A DNA stretch of 64,000 nucleotides, taken from the NCBI GenBank assembly GCA_023417785.1, contig JAEZEH010000031.1, forward strand, positions 67,410 through 131,409. Direction: 5' to 3'. The translations under genes and the position numbers were made by a program. Below, piece after piece: positions 1-8,115 of the stretch. Numbering within the stretch: the first letter of the stretch is position 1; the number at the start of each line of letters is the position of its first letter. Source of the DNA: Bacteroidota bacterium (lineage in GTDB: Bacteria > Bacteroidota > Bacteroidia > Cytophagales > Cyclobacteriaceae). The notes below the pieces were generated by a model, which was not told the origin of the DNA, searched no databases, and saw only the letters and a list, made by a program, of their open reading frames with translations.

Positions 1-742
1 TCTCCCACCCTGCTACACCAATGGAGCTTGTGAATGTCAACACACAAAGAACAACGAGTGTCGCGAGCGCTGAACCGAAACCCAGGAGGATTGTTCGTTG
101 GGGATTGATTGCTTCTTCAGCAACGTTTGCCACGCCTTCGATGGCCAGAAAAAACCAGATCGCAAAAGGTATCGATGCAAATACGCCTTTGAATCCGTTT
201 GGTAACGCACTTTGTGTCATGTGTTCCCATTCAAAATGCGGTAGCGTCAACCCCGCGAAAAGCAACAGTTCGCCCACTGCAAAGATCGTGATGATCAATT
301 CGAAAACAGCCGCAGCGCGAACACCATAGATATTCAAAGCTGTAAATATCAGGTAGCCAAAAATGGCGATGCCCAATATCGGAAACTGGGGGAAAAAGAT
401 GTTGAAGTAGGCGCCGATCGCGAATGCGATTGCCGGAGGGGCGAATACAAATTCAACATTCTGAGCCATGCCAGCGAGGAAACCAAGGTCCTTCCCCAAA
501 GCGCGTGTAGCATAATCAAAAGCACCTCCGGCCCGGGGAATGGAACAAGCTAATTCCGCATAGCTGAATGTGAAGGTGACGTACATCACTATAATAAAGA
601 ACGTCGATATCGCGAGCCCGAGAGTCCCACCTTCAGCAAGACCCAGGTTCCAACCGAAGTACATTCCCGATATGACGTACCCCACTCCCAGCCCCCAGAG
701 CATGACAGGTGTAAGGGTTCTCTTTAGTTGATGCTGCGACAA
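1..742 (-). CDS. APC-family amino-acid/ethanolamine-type permease, C-terminus beyond window
   Basis: The reverse strand is open from 742 to the window edge and reads as a polytopic membrane transporter. Near the start is LWGLGVGYVISGMYFGWNLG, the substrate-binding TM1 region of the amino acid-polyamine-organocation family. It is followed by an SYAELACSIPRAGGAFDYAT stretch (TM2-TM3 signature) and later by an FFLAIEGVANVAEE motif. These resemble ethanolamine-permease-like members. The likely start is TTG at 742-740, because an in-frame stop lies just upstream and no ATG comes before the first membrane helix. About 247 residues are inside the window; the family is usually about 440-480 residues long. 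It would act in the inner membrane as a proton-coupled uptake carrier. The exact substrate cannot be told. Confidence 0.8.
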   Translation of the reverse strand, partial: MSQHQLKRTLTPVMLWGLGVGYVISGMYFGWNLGLAEGGTLGLAISTFFIIVMYVTFTFSYAELACSIPRAGGAFDYATRALGKDLGFLAGMAQNVEFVFAPPAIAFAIGAYFNIFFPQFPILGIAIFGYLIFTALNIYGVRAAAVFELIITIFAVGELLLFAGLTLPHFEWEHMTQSALPNGFKGVFASIPFAIWFFLAIEGVANVAEEAINPQRTILLGFGSALATLVVLCVLTFTSSIGVAGWE

Positions 743-915
743 AAGTGCGTGCGTTAGTTACTTGATTTCCCGGCGCCGTCCTGAAAGTTAATTAAGGTAG
801 GAATTTTTTCCGAAAAGAATGCCAAAGTACAAAAGAGGGCTGAATTCCGCCTATTGTAAACGTCATGGAACGGTCAACTCAAGCGAGACGCTACTACCAC
901 GTTATTCAAACTAGC

Positions 916-1341
916 TCAGCTCTTCTGGAAAAACTTCTTCAGCAGGTTAATGGCACTAGTGTCAGTCACATGATCGCCCTGGATAAGTTGTCTGAAGATT
1001 TTTTTATCGTCTTCGTTTGCGGAAGTGTGAAAGGTGAGTTCTGCCCGCGTAAGATTTTTATAAGCCATATGCCATGAAGGAAATATCCTCTCGCGTATCG
1101 GTCCATAGCTCATCAGAATTACATGACTGTGGCGCGGGTCTGTCTTGATCAGGTCATAAAGCTTGATAACGTCTTTGTCGCCTTCGAGATACTGGATAAA
1201 ATGATTGCCGGAATGCAACAAAACGCCGGTAATGTTTTGCGCAGGATTGTTTTTCTCGCATGACGCAAGAATTTTTCGGATTTCCCCGTCAGAGCAGGAA
1301 GAATTTCGGGTACTGGAATAAACTAGCTGATAGAGATGCAT
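916..1341 (-). CDS. BLUF-domain blue-light photoreceptor (short form)
   Basis: A 141-residue single-domain BLUF protein that would bind FAD and sense blue light. With the start at 1341 (MHLYQLVYSS) the key residues fall almost exactly on the numbering of the cyanobacterial short BLUF protein PixD/Slr1694: Tyr8, Asn32 and Gln50 in the flavin hydrogen-bond network, and Trp90/Met92 (PixD 91/93) on strand beta5. The core motifs NITGVLL, HFIQYLEG and FPSWHMAY are intact. The reading frame extends 20 residues upstream to 1401, but that extension is not BLUF-like, so the inner ATG is preferred. About 45 residues after the core probably form the C-terminal helical cap. No output domain (EAL, cyclase) is fused, so signalling would be through a partner protein. 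It lies between the permease and a small membrane protein on the same strand. Confidence 0.9.
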   Translation of the reverse strand: MHLYQLVYSSTRNSSCSDGEIRKILASCEKNNPAQNITGVLLHSGNHFIQYLEGDKDVIKLYDLIKTDPRHSHVILMSYGPIRERIFPSWHMAYKNLTRAELTFHTSANEDDKKIFRQLIQGDHVTDTSAINLLKKFFQKS

Positions 1342-1410
1342 AGATGCTTTTGTTTGATTTATTAACCAAACAACAGCTGGACGGATTTGTTTAATGATCA
1401 CGCCATTTTT

Positions 1411-1605
1411 TTAATCCTCGAAAAGGCTCGACAGCAAATCATCGTCCCTGAGCAGGTTTGCAATAAGCCAGGTGAGTCCGATGGAAAGCGATAGAAGAAA
1501 AACCAGCAGCCCACCCATTGGTATCGATAACTCGGCCAGATACAGCAATCCGGCAATGGAAATCACAAGTAGAATTCCGCGCACGAAAAATCCGGTCCAG
1601 TTCAT
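1411..1605 (-). CDS. Small hypothetical membrane protein (64 aa)
   Basis: A short protein starting MNWTGFFVRG with two hydrophobic segments (about residues 8-27 and 31-53) and an acidic tail ending LFED. It has no recognised family. The open frame extends to 1686, but that would overlap the end of the T9SS protein and add a non-hydrophobic leader, so ATG 1605 is preferred. It sits 57 bp after the T9SS gene and 70 bp before the BLUF gene on the same strand, so co-transcription is possible. It is real-looking because of its clean two-helix topology, but the function is unknown. Confidence 0.5.
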   Translation of the reverse strand: MNWTGFFVRGILLVISIAGLLYLAELSIPMGGLLVFLLSLSIGLTWLIANLLRDDDLLSSLFED

Positions 1606-1661
1606 GATCTTTTTTTTTGAACCAGCTAACAAAACGATGCCATCGGGTGAATAGCAGCGCG

Positions 1662-4439
1662 TTATTCGGCGAGTACGTGAATCCATCCGGTTACCCGTTG
1701 TTTCCGAAGTTTCGGATTTCGGACGTTAAATACAACCAGGGCTTCGTAATAGTACACTCCCGGACTTACCCGATTACCGTTGGACTGATATCCATCCCAA
1801 AAGACAAGATTATTTTCCGGGGTGACACTCGCAAAATGGATTTCCTTACCCCATCGGTTGAGTATCTTCAGGTCGACCTGTTGAACGAATCGCGCGCACT
1901 CGGTTTCGGAGTTGTGGATGTTAAATGCCATTAAGACATCATTGCGTTCATCCTGATTGCCCGGTGTGAGCACGTTAGGCAATGAAAACCACGGACAGTT
2001 GTCCGCACATACAGTCTCACTGAAATCGCTACGGTTTCCGGCACGATCGACGGCAGCGACTTTATAACAGACCGCCTTCGAATCAAGGTCACCATGGGTA
2101 AAAGTATATTCAGAAGTTTCACTCACACGTTGAAACTCTCCCGTCTCGCCGTCAGCAGCCCAGACTTCGAATACCAGACCAGGCTCCTGGCAACTATCAT
2201 CCGAATATGAAAAGAGCATCTGGTTTGAAAAATTTGCTGGCCGACAAGGCAGAGCATCGCAGTCCTCCACAACCAGTGTCACCATTGGGGTACACGGCGG
2301 CGTGATGTCCAGCAAAACCCCGGACGTGATCTGCGAAAAATTTTCCAGCGGTTCGGGAATCCCGGGATTTCCATAGCCGCCCCGCGTCATGATCTTGTAA
2401 TAGTAGCTTGCACCGGGATCAAGTGGTTCATTCTGAAACTTTCCTTTGTCATCGTAGACAAATCCATTGATATTAACGTCAACGCTGTCAATCAACACGA
2501 AGTCGTCGGCATCTCCGCTCGTACTTCGGTATATTAGGTGATACGGATGCTCCTGAAGATAATTGTACCACGGGGTGACCGCTTCCCAGGTTAATCGGAC
2601 GCCATCGAAGAGAGGTTGCGGCGTGAGAAAAACGGATGCGGCAACTGATGACGTATCGACCGGATCCTGAGACAATGCCGGAACAAAGAGCTGGATGAGA
2701 TATTTGTGAGAGAGTTCTGATGTATTAAGTCCCTTATCAACAAACAGCGTATCCGACAACAGCTCACTGGCAGGGAGGAATGAATTATTTCCAGCCGCGC
2801 CGGTGGAGTGGTACACACGATATTGGTAAGGAGGCGGATACTGTGTAGCATCGATATCGAATGGCGGAGTCCATCTGATGAGCACTTCTCCGGAAGACGG
2901 ATCCGTCTTCTCCACCGACACATTGGTTATCACCGGAGCTTCGGCAGGCTTGGGAATTAAACAAGTATCAAGTGAAAGCTTGCTGGGCGTCTTATCCGGC
3001 CCAAGCAACGCTATCAATCTGTAGCAGTACATTGCACCGATAGCCACATCGTCGTCGGTGAACGAATGCGTACCTGACGGAACTTCGCCAACAAGTGTAT
3101 ATCGCAGGAATTTCGGCATCCCAGCGGAACACTCGGGCTCATCGTATTCGTATCTGGCCACCCTGCGCCAGACCTGATATGCTGTGACTGTTTCACAATC
3201 GTGGTCCTTCCATTCGATAGCGACTTCCTTTGACACAGGGTTTACCGACACACTTTCGTATTCCGGCGGCGCTGCAAGTACGGTAATACGAACAGTCCGG
3301 AATTGCACGAGTGGCGGACCGGATGGTGGCCGGTCCTGGATCTTGAAGACCACCTGATATGAATGCTGGCGAACATGTTCGCAGCTCGTCTGCCATCGGA
3401 AACTTATCCCCGCCGTATCGTTAGGCGGTAACGTAGATTGTACAATTGGCCCTGCGGGGTCAACGGTAGCAGGACTGTGAGTAAGATCAAACAGCTCCGA
3501 ATACGCTTCGATAACGACCGGATGGTTATCGAAGTCGTATCCTTCTAAGGTGAAATCAACCAACGTTCCGGACATCACGCAGATATCTTCCACCTCGCTC
3601 AGTGAGGGGCGCGCATTGGAACACGGTTCTACAACAATTTCCATGTCCCGCATAACATATCCGATCTGATTCCAGGTACTATCGGAAGTCCTGAACCTCC
3701 ATTCCCTAATCTTCACAGCAAGAGAGTATTTACCTGCGGCACCGGGCGCGTCCCAGGTAATCAATCCGGTACTCGGATTGATTTCGAGTACCGGTGGACC
3801 GGAAGCAGCTTCGTTACTTTTATTATAATCCAGTCCTGATACCTGGTAGAACTCGGCCAGATTGGGTAACCGATAATTGTTCACATCCCGGGCTTCCGCC
3901 TGACGGGGGGTAATCAACTCATAAGAAAGGCTGTCGCCATCCGGATCAATCGTTCCCAAATGGTGATAGAAGGCTTTTCCGGAACAGGCACGATCAATCG
4001 GCGGAACAAGAAACCGAGGGGACGAATTACAGACTTCAGGCTCGATCACGATTTCCATCTCCACATAAAAGCTGGTGCTCACGGAACCTGCCATGTTGAT
4101 AATGGATTCACCGCGATTTGCTTCCGTGTAGCCAATGATATACGTTCCCGGACCGGGAAAAGTATGATTAATACTAAATTGGGAGTAAACGATTCCGTTC
4201 ACAGATAATGGCATCTGAACGGGTACCTCGAAAATCTCGCCGTCACCAAAATCAATCAGACCTTCACCAAAGGCGACACCTGTGTTTGTGTTCAGGTATG
4301 CAGTGAGTGTGATCTCATAAGAATTGGAGAAACAATCGACACGCTTTGCGACAACTTCAATTGAGCGTATGTGTGTGGCCTGAACCACGATCGCAGCAAG
4401 AAGGAATCCAACGGTGAAAAGGTAACGGAGTTGTGCCAT
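1662..4439 (-). CDS. Large secreted protein with T9SS type-B (gliding-motility C-terminal) sorting domain
   Basis: A 925-residue surface or secreted protein. It begins with a signal peptide (MAQLRYLFTVGFLLAAIVVQA) and has a PKD-like region near residues 25-135 (GEGLIDFGDGE). Cadherin/Ig-like segments follow (DPDGDSLSYELI; TGLITWDAPG), then several fibronectin type III-like modules between about 390 and 800. The last ~90 residues are a CHU_C-type domain: LPNVLTPGNQDERNDVL, then LKILNRWGKEI, FWDGY and SPGVYYYEALV. This domain directs export by the type IX secretion system with type B sorting (family knowledge). Several cysteine pairs suggest disulfides. The passenger is a modular adhesin-like scaffold, and no catalytic motif was found. 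Downstream genes 1411-1605 and 916-1341 lie on the same strand. Confidence 0.85.
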   Translation of the reverse strand: MAQLRYLFTVGFLLAAIVVQATHIRSIEVVAKRVDCFSNSYEITLTAYLNTNTGVAFGEGLIDFGDGEIFEVPVQMPLSVNGIVYSQFSINHTFPGPGTYIIGYTEANRGESIINMAGSVSTSFYVEMEIVIEPEVCNSSPRFLVPPIDRACSGKAFYHHLGTIDPDGDSLSYELITPRQAEARDVNNYRLPNLAEFYQVSGLDYNKSNEAASGPPVLEINPSTGLITWDAPGAAGKYSLAVKIREWRFRTSDSTWNQIGYVMRDMEIVVEPCSNARPSLSEVEDICVMSGTLVDFTLEGYDFDNHPVVIEAYSELFDLTHSPATVDPAGPIVQSTLPPNDTAGISFRWQTSCEHVRQHSYQVVFKIQDRPPSGPPLVQFRTVRITVLAAPPEYESVSVNPVSKEVAIEWKDHDCETVTAYQVWRRVARYEYDEPECSAGMPKFLRYTLVGEVPSGTHSFTDDDVAIGAMYCYRLIALLGPDKTPSKLSLDTCLIPKPAEAPVITNVSVEKTDPSSGEVLIRWTPPFDIDATQYPPPYQYRVYHSTGAAGNNSFLPASELLSDTLFVDKGLNTSELSHKYLIQLFVPALSQDPVDTSSVAASVFLTPQPLFDGVRLTWEAVTPWYNYLQEHPYHLIYRSTSGDADDFVLIDSVDVNINGFVYDDKGKFQNEPLDPGASYYYKIMTRGGYGNPGIPEPLENFSQITSGVLLDITPPCTPMVTLVVEDCDALPCRPANFSNQMLFSYSDDSCQEPGLVFEVWAADGETGEFQRVSETSEYTFTHGDLDSKAVCYKVAAVDRAGNRSDFSETVCADNCPWFSLPNVLTPGNQDERNDVLMAFNIHNSETECARFVQQVDLKILNRWGKEIHFASVTPENNLVFWDGYQSNGNRVSPGVYYYEALVVFNVRNPKLRKQRVTGWIHVLAE

Positions 4440-4507
4440 AACTTTTCTTCAGATTGAAGATAACGGAAATCAATGTAAAATAATTGCCCGCGCAGACAAC
4501 AAAGTTT

Positions 4508-5089
4508 TTACATCAGAATCACGGTCATGGTCTTCGGACCATGAGCACCAAGAACGAGAGACTGTTCTATATCAGCGGTCTTCGATGGGCCCGCGATAAA
4601 GATTCCAAAACCATACGACGCATCAGCGATACGATCATAGGCATCGTGCATCGTCCCGACGATTGCTGTCTTCGGCACTACCACCAACAAATGTTGTGTA
4701 ATAAAAGGCAACACCCGATGGGGCATCGCCTGATCCATTAGCCAAACGGCTCCGTTCTCAGCAACCGCGAATTCTGCCTCGAGAATAACAAGGTTTACGT
4801 TGTCATAATGTTGAGGGCGTACCTCGCCCCGCGATACGGTTTCAAATCCGTTAAGCCCTGTAATACACGAAAGTATTCTTGATTGCGAGTCGTAATTATC
4901 TTTTATGAATACGGCAAGATCATCTGTGTTCTGAAGCTCTGAGACAGCCCCCCCAATTGATGTAAGCATCGTCTTGAAATGCTCAGTAGGTATTCCCTTG
5001 AAGCGAACACTTCCGGGAATGGCCGGCGCAACGCTTCCTGTTACGGAAGGCCTCAACTTATTTAGAATTTCTGCTCTGCTGTCTGTCAT
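4508..5089 (-). CDS. lutC: Lactate utilization protein LutC (LUD domain)
   Basis: The third subunit of the LutABC L-lactate oxidation complex, 193 residues. It matches the LUD (YkgG/LutC) family: ALTSIGG-like N-terminal helix, AEFAVAENGAVWL, then HRVLPFITQHLLVVV and a C-terminal GPSKTADIEQSLVLGAHGP signature that binds the ligand pocket in the family. The start is placed at ATG 5089 because it overlaps the lutB stop in the classic ATGA arrangement (5086-5089); the frame is also open to 5113. It is the last gene of the lutA-lutB-lutC operon on the minus strand. Its direct catalytic role is unclear even in model species, but it is required for lactate growth in Bacillus. Confidence 0.93.
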   Translation of the reverse strand: MTDSRAEILNKLRPSVTGSVAPAIPGSVRFKGIPTEHFKTMLTSIGGAVSELQNTDDLAVFIKDNYDSQSRILSCITGLNGFETVSRGEVRPQHYDNVNLVILEAEFAVAENGAVWLMDQAMPHRVLPFITQHLLVVVPKTAIVGTMHDAYDRIADASYGFGIFIAGPSKTADIEQSLVLGAHGPKTMTVILM

Positions 5090-6477
5090 TGCTTCCGGTT
5101 TTTGCGATGCCATTCCTGAAAAGATTCAGCCGGGGGATCGGGCATGTCGCGTTGTTTGTACCACGGGTTGAACCGGTTATTTACCACGCCTGGCAGATAG
5201 CGCAGCATCCAACGCAAGGCTTTACCGGCGAAGGCATATCTCCCCGGTGAAGAGAGTATTCCACTCATCACTTTCATTGCGTGTTTTTTTGAATTCGGCA
5301 CGTGCCCTTCTTTGGCTAACACCTGTCGCCACTTGTAAAGCTGATCATGAATATCGATTTTAACCGGGCACACATTTGAGCATGAGCCACACAGTGTACT
5401 GGCAAAGGGAAGGTCGGCATGTTGTTGCATATCCAGGCCAGGCGCCAGAATGGATCCAATGGGGCCGGAGATAGTATACTGGTAGCTGTGTCCGCCGCTG
5501 CGCCGATACACGGGACACGTGTTCATACACGCACCACAGCGAATGCATTTCAATGCGTTTCTGAAGTCACTTTGCTGCAGGCGTTCAGTCCTGCCGTTGT
5601 CCAGTAAGACCACGTGCATCGCCTGGCCCTCGCGCGGCTTCCGGAAGTGTGTCGAATAGGTAGTAATCGGCTGCCCTGTGGCGCTTCGCGCAAGAAGCCT
5701 GAGGAAAACACCGAGATCCTTACGCCGCGGGATAATTTTTTCGATACCCATACAGGCGATATGAACGTCAGCGAGCTGGACCCCGAGATCGGCATTGCCT
5801 TCGTTGGTGCATACAATCATCTCCCCTGTCTCAGCTACCGCGAAGTTGACACCGGTGATCGCAACCTTGCTTCCAAGAAAAAAACTGCGCAGGTGTTGCC
5901 GGGCCGACTCAGTCAGCAAGACCGGATCAGCATTACCTTCAGGAGTGCCAAGATGCTCATGGAACAACGCACCAATTTCTTCTTTCTTCTTGTGAATACA
6001 TGGCAGTACGATATGACTCGGTGGCTCCCCCGCAAGCTGTACAATGCGTTCGCCCAGATCAGTATCAATTACTTCGATCCCGTTCTTTTCTAAATAATCA
6101 TTCAGGTGACACTCCTCCGTGAGCATGGATTTGCTTTTTACAATCCTGCTTTCTCCGGATTCGGTAATGATACGATGAACAATCTTGTTCAGCTGCTCAG
6201 GTGTCGACGCCCAGTGAACAGTAACACCGTTGTCCTGTGCCCTCTCCTCAAAAGAAACCAGATACGTGTACAAATTATCAAGAACATTCAGCTTGATCTC
6301 CGACGCGAGCTCGCGAAGCGCCTCCCATTCAGGTAACTGACGTGCGGCCTTGTCTCGCTTCTCGCGCACGAACCAAAGGGTCTTGTCGTGCCAGTCAACG
6401 CGCGATTCATCCCGATTGAACGCTTCCGCCAGCGAGGCATGATCTTTCTCTTGTTTATGGTTCCTTTTTTCGTTCAC
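5086..6477 (-). CDS. lutB: Lactate utilization iron-sulfur protein LutB
   Basis: A 463-residue iron-sulfur subunit of the LutABC L-lactate oxidase. The N-terminal ~310 residues are a LUD domain with ITGVNFAVAETGEMIVCTNEGN. They are followed by two ferredoxin-type [4Fe-4S] clusters: CIRCGACMNTCPVYRR and CGSCSNVCPVKIDIHDQL. The C-terminus holds the basic family tail. Length and order agree with LutB/YkgF proteins. The start is 21 bp downstream of lutA, and the stop overlaps lutC by 4 bp, so the three are translated from one message. It would pass electrons from lactate oxidation to the membrane quinone pool in the cytoplasm. Confidence 0.95.
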   Translation of the reverse strand: MNEKRNHKQEKDHASLAEAFNRDESRVDWHDKTLWFVREKRDKAARQLPEWEALRELASEIKLNVLDNLYTYLVSFEERAQDNGVTVHWASTPEQLNKIVHRIITESGESRIVKSKSMLTEECHLNDYLEKNGIEVIDTDLGERIVQLAGEPPSHIVLPCIHKKKEEIGALFHEHLGTPEGNADPVLLTESARQHLRSFFLGSKVAITGVNFAVAETGEMIVCTNEGNADLGVQLADVHIACMGIEKIIPRRKDLGVFLRLLARSATGQPITTYSTHFRKPREGQAMHVVLLDNGRTERLQQSDFRNALKCIRCGACMNTCPVYRRSGGHSYQYTISGPIGSILAPGLDMQQHADLPFASTLCGSCSNVCPVKIDIHDQLYKWRQVLAKEGHVPNSKKHAMKVMSGILSSPGRYAFAGKALRWMLRYLPGVVNNRFNPWYKQRDMPDPPAESFQEWHRKNRKQ

Positions 6478-6498
6478 TGTTTCAGAATGACATTTCTT

Positions 6499-7245
6499 TT
6501 AATTCAGTACGCGGGAAGAATTCAGGATTTCAGCAAGATGAATTACCCTGGTTTTACTTTTCTGGCGCTTCAGTATTCCCTCCATATGCATTAAACATGA
6601 AACATCCGTTCCCGTGATGTATTCAGCACCGTGGATCAGATGATCGGCCAGGCGATCCTTACCCATCTTCACCGAAACAGCTTCTTCGGAAACACAAAAT
6701 GTTCCACCAAATCCACAGCATTCATCCTGTCGCGATAGCGGGATCATTTCAATATCGCGCACCATGCTCAACAGTTTCAAAGGCTTCGAAAATGGCGGAG
6801 CCACAAGTTCGGACATCTGTGAAACATGCAGCCCTCGTTGAGCATGGCAGCTTTGATGCAGACCTACCTTAAAGGGAAAGCTTGCATTCAAAGATTGCAC
6901 TTCGAGGATATCTGTAAGAAAAGCCGACAACTCCAAGGTGTTTTGCCTGATTCGATTCGCCTCGCCACCGTCCTTGTCCGAATGTAAATGTTCGCGAATA
7001 TGAAGAACACAACTTCCGGACGGAGAGACGATATAATCAAAGCCGGAGAAGTTGGCGATGAACCGTTGGTCACATGAATCGGAAAGATGTGCAAAGCCGG
7101 AATTCGCCATTGGCTGTCCACAACACGTCTGGGGCCCGGGCACGGAAATATTGACACCGAGTCGCTCCAGCAATTCCAACGTTGCAATGGCAACATGGGG
7201 ATACAACTGATCTACATAACAAGGAATAAACAAACCAACTTTCAT
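6499..7245 (-). CDS. lutA: Lactate utilization protein LutA (cysteine-rich Fe-S oxidoreductase)
   Basis: A 248-residue protein with two copies of the CCG (cysteine-rich) domain typical of LutA/GlpC/HdrB-type electron carriers. The first repeat has FIPCYVDQLYP and TCCGQPMANSG; the second has LHQSCHAQRGL and DECCGFGGTFC. These cysteines bind a non-canonical iron-sulfur cluster in the family. The protein begins MKVGLFIPCYVD, as LutA/YkgE proteins do. It is the first gene of lutABC. The 369-bp upstream gap to the divergent gene at 7615 holds dyad sequences that could be operator sites. No lactate permease gene is adjacent. Confidence 0.93.
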   Translation of the reverse strand: MKVGLFIPCYVDQLYPHVAIATLELLERLGVNISVPGPQTCCGQPMANSGFAHLSDSCDQRFIANFSGFDYIVSPSGSCVLHIREHLHSDKDGGEANRIRQNTLELSAFLTDILEVQSLNASFPFKVGLHQSCHAQRGLHVSQMSELVAPPFSKPLKLLSMVRDIEMIPLSRQDECCGFGGTFCVSEEAVSVKMGKDRLADHLIHGAEYITGTDVSCLMHMEGILKRQKSKTRVIHLAEILNSSRVLN

Positions 7246-7614
7246 ACGGATTGAAATCTAGCAACCGATTCGGGACAATAATACCGTATCACCCGATCAT
7301 TCTGAAGAAGTTTAAGGTAATTAAGACACAACAAAACTCGACTGTTGGCACGTGCCAGGTATCCTGCTATACCTTGTTTAAGGGATTGTATGTTTTGGTA
7401 AGGATTTCCCTTAGGGGGTAAAAAGCCTGACGTTGGCAAACGTCCAGTTCAGCCCGTAGCCCAACAAAAATGCTTAAGGGACGTAATAAAAGGGTAGCTA
7501 TAATTTAGGTCAGGCATACTTTGTCCGGGGCCCGGTATGTAAGCTTGACCGTGATTTTGAATAAAAACCGCGTGCCGTATTTGATACCTTGCTTATCATA
7601 TCAGATGCTATAGT
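7246..7614. promoter_or_regulatory. Divergent intergenic region with dyads, upstream of lutA
   Basis: A 369-bp gene-free stretch between the divergently read lutA and the HPt-like gene. It holds a perfect 12-bp palindrome TGGCACGTGCCA at 7346-7357, about 100 bp before the lutA start. An inverted repeat GACGTT-ggca-AACGTC lies at 7429-7444. Both could be regulator binding sites or small hairpins. The 65-codon frame inside it (7242-7439, minus) does not look like a protein. No RNA family was recognised. Confidence 0.4.
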
Positions 7615-7998
7615 ATGCGAGACGTAACCACTAAGACGCTCAGACCTTTGCAAATCCGATTTGACGCCTACGGCGCGAGTGATGACAATGAGTTCAAATA
7701 CGAACTGATTGTTCTGATGACAGGCAGCATTCGCGAACTCAGGATCGCTGCCCAGAGCGCATTCGTAAACGGTGGCCCCGATGCCTTAAAAAGAGCCATT
7801 CACAAAGCCAAGTCGACACTGACACTCATCAATGATTCGGAATTTATGGGGGTAGTCGAACAATTATCGGCGGCGGCCAATAATTCAAATGAGATGGACA
7901 TCCATCAGCGTGAAACATTGGGGCGCTTTAATTCAGTATGCGACAGTATTGTTGAAAGTCTGGATCGCGAATCCGCGGTACTCAAAGAACAGTTTTAA
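7615..7998 (+). CDS. HPt-like phosphotransfer protein
   Basis: A 127-residue, mostly helical protein. The stretch ALKRAIHKAKSTLTLIND (around His63) has the H-x-x-K pattern and following hydrophobic helix of histidine phosphotransfer (HPt) domains. The flanking helices (YELIVLMTGSIRELRIAAQ before it; a C-terminal helix after it) would complete the four-helix bundle. If correct, it would relay phosphate between hybrid histidine kinases and response regulators. No kinase or regulator gene is adjacent, so it would be an orphan. The first ~25 residues are not HPt-like. The family call is inferred from motif and helix pattern. A strong hairpin terminator follows at 8024. Confidence 0.55.
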   Translation: MRDVTTKTLRPLQIRFDAYGASDDNEFKYELIVLMTGSIRELRIAAQSAFVNGGPDALKRAIHKAKSTLTLINDSEFMGVVEQLSAAANNSNEMDIHQRETLGRFNSVCDSIVESLDRESAVLKEQF

Positions 7999-8023
7999 CT
8001 AACCCTTAGTATTCTAAACAAAT

Positions 8024-8047
8024 AAAGGCGCTGTCCACAGCGCCTTT
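8024..8047 (+). terminator. Intrinsic terminator after HPt-like gene
   Basis: A perfect 10-bp stem AAAGGCGCTG / CAGCGCCTTT with a TCCA loop, followed by an AT-rich tract, 26 bp after the stop codon at 7998. The symmetric A/T flanks could let it act in both directions. Confidence 0.85.
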
Positions 8048-8067
8048 ATTATTTATTATTTAATGAA

Positions 8068-8093
8068 AAAGGCCACCATTTCTGGCAGCCTTT
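8068..8093 (-). terminator. Terminator of the TPR gene (minus strand)
   Basis: Imperfect inverted repeat with arms AAAGGCTGCCA and TGGTGGCCTTT (two G-U wobbles) around a GAAA loop, read on the minus strand and followed by TTT. It lies just downstream of the TPR gene ending at 8116. Together with the hairpin at 8024 it separates two convergent genes. Confidence 0.7.
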
Positions 8094-8115
8094 TATTATG
8101 GGTTCCCGACAGCAA

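Noticed and set aside
7242..7439. 65-codon minus-strand frame overlapping the lutA start
   Set aside because: No recognisable protein character, and it covers the region holding the dyad sites.
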